A program made the position numbers and the translations under genes. Under the pieces are notes generated by a model, which was not told the DNA's origin, searched no databases, and was given only the letters and a program-made list of their open reading frames with translations. Shown piece after piece: positions 60,142 to 64,000 of a stretch of DNA of 64,000 nucleotides (its first letter is position 1; every line of letters starts with the position of its first letter). The DNA is from Bacteroidales bacterium (GTDB lineage: Bacteria; Bacteroidota; Bacteroidia; Bacteroidales; UBA932): the NCBI GenBank assembly GCA_016285455.1, contig JAEEQS010000001.1, positions 359,511-423,510 of the forward strand. Reading direction: 5' to 3'.

Positions 60142-61350
60142 ATGAAATCATTGAAAGTTTTTGCCGCAGCGCTTGCATTTGTGTGCATGGCTTCTGCCGC
60201 TTCCGCTCAGCCGGGCGTTCCTCAGAAGGAACAGAGAAACGGTTTTGAGTTCACTACAGTTAAGGCTAATCCGATTACGGGTATCCGTAACCAGGGCAGC
60301 AGCGGAACCTGCTGGGCTTTCTCAACCACCTCTTTCTTTGAGAGCGAGGCTATCCGCAACGGCCACGCCGACACATCGTTGAACCTCTCTGTAATGTACA
60401 CCGTTACAAAGAATTACATTGAGAAAATGCGCAAGTACATTCGTGTAGACGGCTATCTGTGCTTTGCAGAGGGCGGCTCGTTTGAGGATGTTTCCCATTC
60501 GTTCCAGGATTACGGAGTTGTTCTGGAGAAGGATATGCCTAACCTGCTTCCTGGCGAGAAGAGGATCAACTTCCGCGAGCTGACTTCTATCAGCACCGGT
60601 CTGGCAGAGGGAGCAAAGAAGGCTGGCGGAAAGGTATCGCCGAGATTTATGGAAGTTTACAACAGCATCCTCGAGACCTACCTTGGCAAATGCCCTGAAA
60701 GCACTACCTACAAGGGAGTTACATATACTCCAAAAGAGTTTGTGACCAAGGGTCTGGGCCTGAATATGAACGATTATGTTTCTGTTACTTCCTTCACTCA
60801 CTATCCATTCTACACTCAGTTTGCGATTGAGGTTCCGGACAACTGGAGATGGGATCTGAGCTACAATGTAACCATCGATGACCTTATTGCAATTATGGAC
60901 AACGCTATTGAGAAGGGCTACACAATTGCTTGGGGTTCAGACGTTAGTGAGACTGGTTTTACTCGCGACGGAATCGGTGTTGTTCCTGATATGGAAGAGA
61001 TGCAGAAGAACTTTGTAGGCTCTGACCAGGCTAGATGGGTAGGCGGCAACAATCCGCAGGCAAGGCCTCAGATCAACGAGCCTGTTAAGGAACTGGCTAT
61101 AACTCAGGAGATGCGTCAGGAAGGCTATGACAACAAGACCACTACAGATGACCACGGAATGCAGATTTTTGGCATTGCCAAGGACCAGAAGGGTACCAAG
61201 TACTATATGGTTAAGAACTCTTGGGGACCAACCGGACGCTACAAGGGAATATGGTATGTATCAGAGGCTTTCGTAAGGTACAAGACTATGAACATCCTCG
61301 TTAACAAGAACTCCATCCCTAAGGACATCCGCAAGAAGATGGGTATCTAG
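60142..61350 (+). CDS. Secreted C1 cysteine peptidase (bleomycin hydrolase type), copy 1
   Basis: The 402-residue protein has a signal peptide (KVFAAALAFVCMASAASAQ, about 6-23) and the papain-type triad of aminopeptidase C/bleomycin hydrolase: C57 in GSSGTCWAFS, a His in DDHGMQIFG near 339 and an Asn in MVKNSWGP near 355. Export separates it from cytosolic PepC. It may cut peptides in the periplasm or outside. It is followed by a related gene 95 bp downstream. Confidence 0.83.
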   Translation: MKSLKVFAAALAFVCMASAASAQPGVPQKEQRNGFEFTTVKANPITGIRNQGSSGTCWAFSTTSFFESEAIRNGHADTSLNLSVMYTVTKNYIEKMRKYIRVDGYLCFAEGGSFEDVSHSFQDYGVVLEKDMPNLLPGEKRINFRELTSISTGLAEGAKKAGGKVSPRFMEVYNSILETYLGKCPESTTYKGVTYTPKEFVTKGLGLNMNDYVSVTSFTHYPFYTQFAIEVPDNWRWDLSYNVTIDDLIAIMDNAIEKGYTIAWGSDVSETGFTRDGIGVVPDMEEMQKNFVGSDQARWVGGNNPQARPQINEPVKELAITQEMRQEGYDNKTTTDDHGMQIFGIAKDQKGTKYYMVKNSWGPTGRYKGIWYVSEAFVRYKTMNILVNKNSIPKDIRKKMGI

Positions 61351-61445
61351 GAACAGATTTAGCGTCAATGCTGAGTTAGAAAGTAGATGCAAAAAATAAT
61401 ACTCTGGAGAAGTATTGATAATTAAGGAATTAAATTAAAGATTAT

Positions 61446-62573
61446 ATGAAAAAGTTATTCATTGCAGTTGCTGCTCTGTTCCTTGGAACCGGAATGCTTG
61501 CACAAGACTTGCAGACGAGCTTCCCGTTCTATGAGTTTACCATCGTGAAGAACAACCCCGCCACTGTTGTCAAGAACCAGGCCGCTACCGGTACCTGCTG
61601 GTGCTTTGCCACCACGTCATTCCTTGAGAGCGAGGCTATCCGCAAGGGTACTGCCGACACTTCCCTTGACATATCCGAGATGTACATTGTAAGGCAGGAG
61701 TACCTCAGAAGGGGAGCTGACTTCTACTATCGCAGAGGCAAAGGCCGCAGAGGACCTGGCGGAATCAGCCATCAGGAAACATACCAGATGGATAAGATGG
61801 GCCTTATGCCGGAAGAAGCCTACAACGGCATCAACTACGATTCCAAGACTCACAACCACGGCAAACTCCAGAAGGAGATCGACGACCTCCTGGACAAGGC
61901 TGTTGAGGAGAAGAAGGGCATTCCTTACGACAAGATGAACGAGATTATGGACAATTATCTCGGCAAGGTTCCTGAGACCTTCACCTACAAGGGCAAGGAA
62001 TACACACCTATGTCCTTCAAGGAGAGCCTGAAGCTCAAGGGAGATGATTACGTGGAGATTACAAGCTTCCTCCATCATCCTTACTACGAGGAGTTCATCA
62101 TCGAGATTCCTGACAACTGGGATATGGCCAAGTCTTACAACGTTCCTCTGGATGAGATGGACGAGATCTGCACCAGGGCTTTGATGAAAGGCTACACTGT
62201 TGCCTGGGATGCAGACATGAGCGAGATCTACTTTGCTCAGAACAAGCATCTGGCTCTGTTTACCCCTGATGTTAACCTCCGCGGAATGAAGGCCGTAGAG
62301 AAGAAGTACGAGGAGAATCCTATAGATCCTGAAATCCGTCAGGCAATGTGGACCGATTTCACCACCTCCGACGACCACCTGATGCACATCACCGGCATCG
62401 CCAAGGATCAGGACGGCGTTAAGTACTACATCGTGAAGAACTCCTGGGGCCCAGACAACGGAGACGGCTACATCTACGTATCAGAGAACTACTTCAAGGC
62501 AAAGACCATCCAGATCATGGTTCACAAGGACGCTCTGAGCAAGGATGTGAAGAAGAAACTCCACATCAAATAG
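61446..62573 (+). CDS. Secreted C1 cysteine peptidase (bleomycin hydrolase type), copy 2
   Basis: The 375-residue protein has a signal peptide (KKLFIAVAALFLGTGMLAQ) and the triad C51 in ATGTCWCFAT, His in DDHLMHITG near 316 and Asn in IVKNSWGPD near 333. It is a diverged tandem duplicate of copy 1 with a basic insertion RRGKGRRGPGG near 95 that copy 1 lacks. A terminator follows at 62618. Confidence 0.83.
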   Translation: MKKLFIAVAALFLGTGMLAQDLQTSFPFYEFTIVKNNPATVVKNQAATGTCWCFATTSFLESEAIRKGTADTSLDISEMYIVRQEYLRRGADFYYRRGKGRRGPGGISHQETYQMDKMGLMPEEAYNGINYDSKTHNHGKLQKEIDDLLDKAVEEKKGIPYDKMNEIMDNYLGKVPETFTYKGKEYTPMSFKESLKLKGDDYVEITSFLHHPYYEEFIIEIPDNWDMAKSYNVPLDEMDEICTRALMKGYTVAWDADMSEIYFAQNKHLALFTPDVNLRGMKAVEKKYEENPIDPEIRQAMWTDFTTSDDHLMHITGIAKDQDGVKYYIVKNSWGPDNGDGYIYVSENYFKAKTIQIMVHKDALSKDVKKKLHIK

Positions 62574-62617
62574 GCGAGCGTTTTTAGCAAGTTGTTGATA
62601 TACAATCAAATATGATT

Positions 62618-62655
62618 TCGTAGGGTGCTATTTGAAGGTACCCTACGATTTTTTA
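62618..62655 (+). terminator. Rho-independent terminator after the peptidases
   Basis: TCGTAGGGT and ACCCTACGA form a 9-bp stem around a 13-nt loop, followed by TTTTTTAT. Confidence 0.8.
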
Positions 62656-62755
62656 TGTTATTGAATCTTAGCGATTTATAAAAAACGCCCCGCGATTCTC
62701 CTTTCAGATTCAACTATCTTCCTGCTGCCTTGTGGCGTAATCTGCATCCTTTTAT

Positions 62756-62763
62756 TAACTTTG
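62756..62763 (+). promoter_or_regulatory. pssA: -7 box of pssA
   Basis: TAACTTTG fits TAnnTTTG and lies 7 bp before ATG 62771. Confidence 0.55.
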
Positions 62764-62770
62764 CAGAACG

Positions 62771-63682
62771 ATGGGAATCAAAAAGCACATACCTAACGCC
62801 CTTACCTGCTGCAATCTGCTCTGCGGCTGTTTGGCTATTATCTGCTCATCCAATCCTCTTGCACCCCTTTTATTCGTTCTGCTGGCAGCTTTTTTCGATT
62901 TCTTCGATGGTCTTGCTGCCAGATCCCTGAAAGCTTACACGCCAGTCGGGAAAGATCTGGATTCCCTTGCCGATATGGTGAGCTTCGGTGTTGCTCCGGC
63001 CATTGTAGGATACAAATACATTCTTGGCCTTGGAATAAAGGCATTTGGATATGATCAGCCGTTGTCGGTTTATTTCTTCAGGAATTGGTGGCCGGTGGAT
63101 TATATTGCAAATCAGCCGGCTATGAAGATTCAGGCAGATGGGGCTTTCCTTCCGCTTAGTGGCGGAAATATCACTCTTTTCCTTATAGCATTGATGTTGC
63201 CACTTTTTATTGCGGTCTTTTCGGCCCTGAGACTGGCCAAGTTCAACAACGATACTCGCCAGAGAGATAATTTCATAGGGCTTGCCACTCCTGCTTGCGC
63301 TATATTCTACATTTCACTCATTTGGGCATTATATCTTGAACTTACCCATAGGTATTTCTTGTTTACAGCTGATCAAGGTGATCCTCAAGGTTATCCAAAT
63401 CCGGCTCTTTGGGTTACCAATTGGCTCCCGGCCGTCATCGTGCCGGTTCTGTGCTGGCTGCTGGTGAGCGAGATTCCGATGTTCTCGATGAAGTTCAAGA
63501 ATCTTTCCTGGCCTGATAATCGCGACAGATATATCTTCCTGATGATAGTGGCTGTGGAGATAATTATGGCAATAGTAGGGAGATTCAGCTTCCCTGCGCT
63601 TCTTGTGGCGGTAATTACCACCTACATCATCATCAACCTTCTGATGCTTGCTTTCCGCAAGAAACCAAAGTTGAAGGAATGA
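62771..63682 (+). CDS. pssA: CDP-diacylglycerol-serine O-phosphatidyltransferase
   Basis: The 303-residue membrane protein has the CDP-alcohol phosphatidyltransferase motif D-G-x2-A-R-x8-G-x3-D-x3-D, seen as FFDGLAARSLKAYTPVGKDL followed by DSLADMVSFG near residues 43-72. With around seven hydrophobic segments it fits type II PssA, which makes phosphatidylserine, the precursor of phosphatidylethanolamine. An upstream reading frame beginning at 62730 is an overlapping shadow. Confidence 0.88.
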   Translation: MGIKKHIPNALTCCNLLCGCLAIICSSNPLAPLLFVLLAAFFDFFDGLAARSLKAYTPVGKDLDSLADMVSFGVAPAIVGYKYILGLGIKAFGYDQPLSVYFFRNWWPVDYIANQPAMKIQADGAFLPLSGGNITLFLIALMLPLFIAVFSALRLAKFNNDTRQRDNFIGLATPACAIFYISLIWALYLELTHRYFLFTADQGDPQGYPNPALWVTNWLPAVIVPVLCWLLVSEIPMFSMKFKNLSWPDNRDRYIFLMIVAVEIIMAIVGRFSFPALLVAVITTYIIINLLMLAFRKKPKLKE

Positions 63683-63701
63683 ATCAGAAGAATCATAGCA
63701 T

Positions 63702-64000
63702 ATGGAAAGGGTAAAACATTACGAATCCATTGTCAGGAAACGATTACGTGTTATTTTCCTTGTCTATGCGCTGATTGTTGCTGTGGCCTTGGTTCTGTTT
63801 CTGTTTTGTGCCGTTATATCTGTAGTCGGGCTTTTTAGAATGATGCGGTATGCGGCAGATTATAATATCAATCTTCTTCTGACACTTACGTTATTGGCTG
63901 TTGTGTTCGGCTTTAGTCTTTTCTTCATTATTTCTCCTGTTTTTGATTTTTTTAGGAAAAGAGAGACTATATCTGGGACAGAGATCTTTGAAAATGAATA
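63702..64000 (+). CDS. Membrane protein, 3' end outside window
   Basis: ATG 63702 opens a frame that stays open to the window edge (99 codons). It shows two strong hydrophobic segments: VIFLVYALIVAVALVLFLFC near 17-36 and LLLTLTLLAVVFGFSLFFII near 60-79. The N-terminus is basic. It starts 20 bp after pssA and is likely in the same operon. The family cannot be told from this part. Confidence 0.6.
   Translation, partial: MERVKHYESIVRKRLRVIFLVYALIVAVALVLFLFCAVISVVGLFRMMRYAADYNINLLLTLTLLAVVFGFSLFFIISPVFDFFRKRETISGTEIFENE

Overview
The window reads as a chromosomal segment of a Bacteroidota (Bacteroidales-type) bacterium. The evidence is the repeated promoter box TAnnTTFG-type sequence (TAnnTTTG), the scarcity of Shine-Dalgarno sequences, and family content typical of that order: TupA-like ATP-grasp, NTP_transf_5 nucleotidyltransferases, WbuC cupin, a sugar transferase with a long N-terminal extension, DUF368, and C1 peptidases of the bleomycin hydrolase type. 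The genus cannot be fixed from the sequence alone.

About 1-52.4 kb is a large surface-polysaccharide (O-antigen or capsule) locus. Block 1 (1-14.9 kb) holds a heparinase-like protein, glycosyltransferases, most of the UDP-ManNAc3NAcA pathway (WbpB, WbpE, WbpI, WbpD), a MaoC/LpxD-like/PIG-L acyl-editing trio, a beta-helix protein and a WecA/WbpL-type initiating transferase. Block 2 (14.9-26.5 kb) is a patchwork: decayed copies of NTP_transf_5 and WbuC genes, one intact WbuC, a sugar aminotransferase, and three two-gene cassettes that look like genome-defence or conflict systems. These are metallophosphoesterase + Hsp90-like ATPase, TcmP + three-Cys-motif protein, and RloA-like AAA ATPase + RloB. 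Block 3 (26.5-40 kb) is a second polysaccharide set with a PglC-type initiating transferase, a polymerase candidate on the reverse strand, a Wzx flippase, CapK, CapA, more glycosyltransferases, a second WbpI and the UDP-GlcNAc 6-dehydrogenase WbpA. Block 4 (40-48.2 kb) is an unusual acyl-building module: hexapeptide acyltransferase, two acyl carrier proteins, two KAS III-like enzymes, SDR reductase, AMP-forming ligase, HisC-like aminotransferase, HAD hydrolase and TupA-like ATP-grasp. A large FAD/Fe-S oxidoreductase and a second WbpB close the locus.

From 52.4 kb onward the content is ordinary chromosome: glutathione peroxidase, a small toxin-antitoxin pair, a uracil-DNA-glycosylase-like protein, tRNA-Arg(TCT), DUF368, a TPR protein, a ClpB without its N-domain, QueE, two secreted C1 peptidases, phosphatidylserine synthase and a cut-off membrane protein.

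Taken together, the Wbp enzymes can convert UDP-GlcNAc to UDP-ManNAc3NAcA, and the acyl modules probably decorate amino sugars with non-acetyl groups. Two initiating transferases suggest two glycans or a locus caught in the middle of replacement. Three cross-cutting observations stand out: a 117-bp hairpin repeat in two copies with compensatory base changes, a strongly over-represented nonamer ATCGCTGAG that is absent from the first 15 kb, and the embedding of defence-like cassettes among gene fossils inside the glycan locus.
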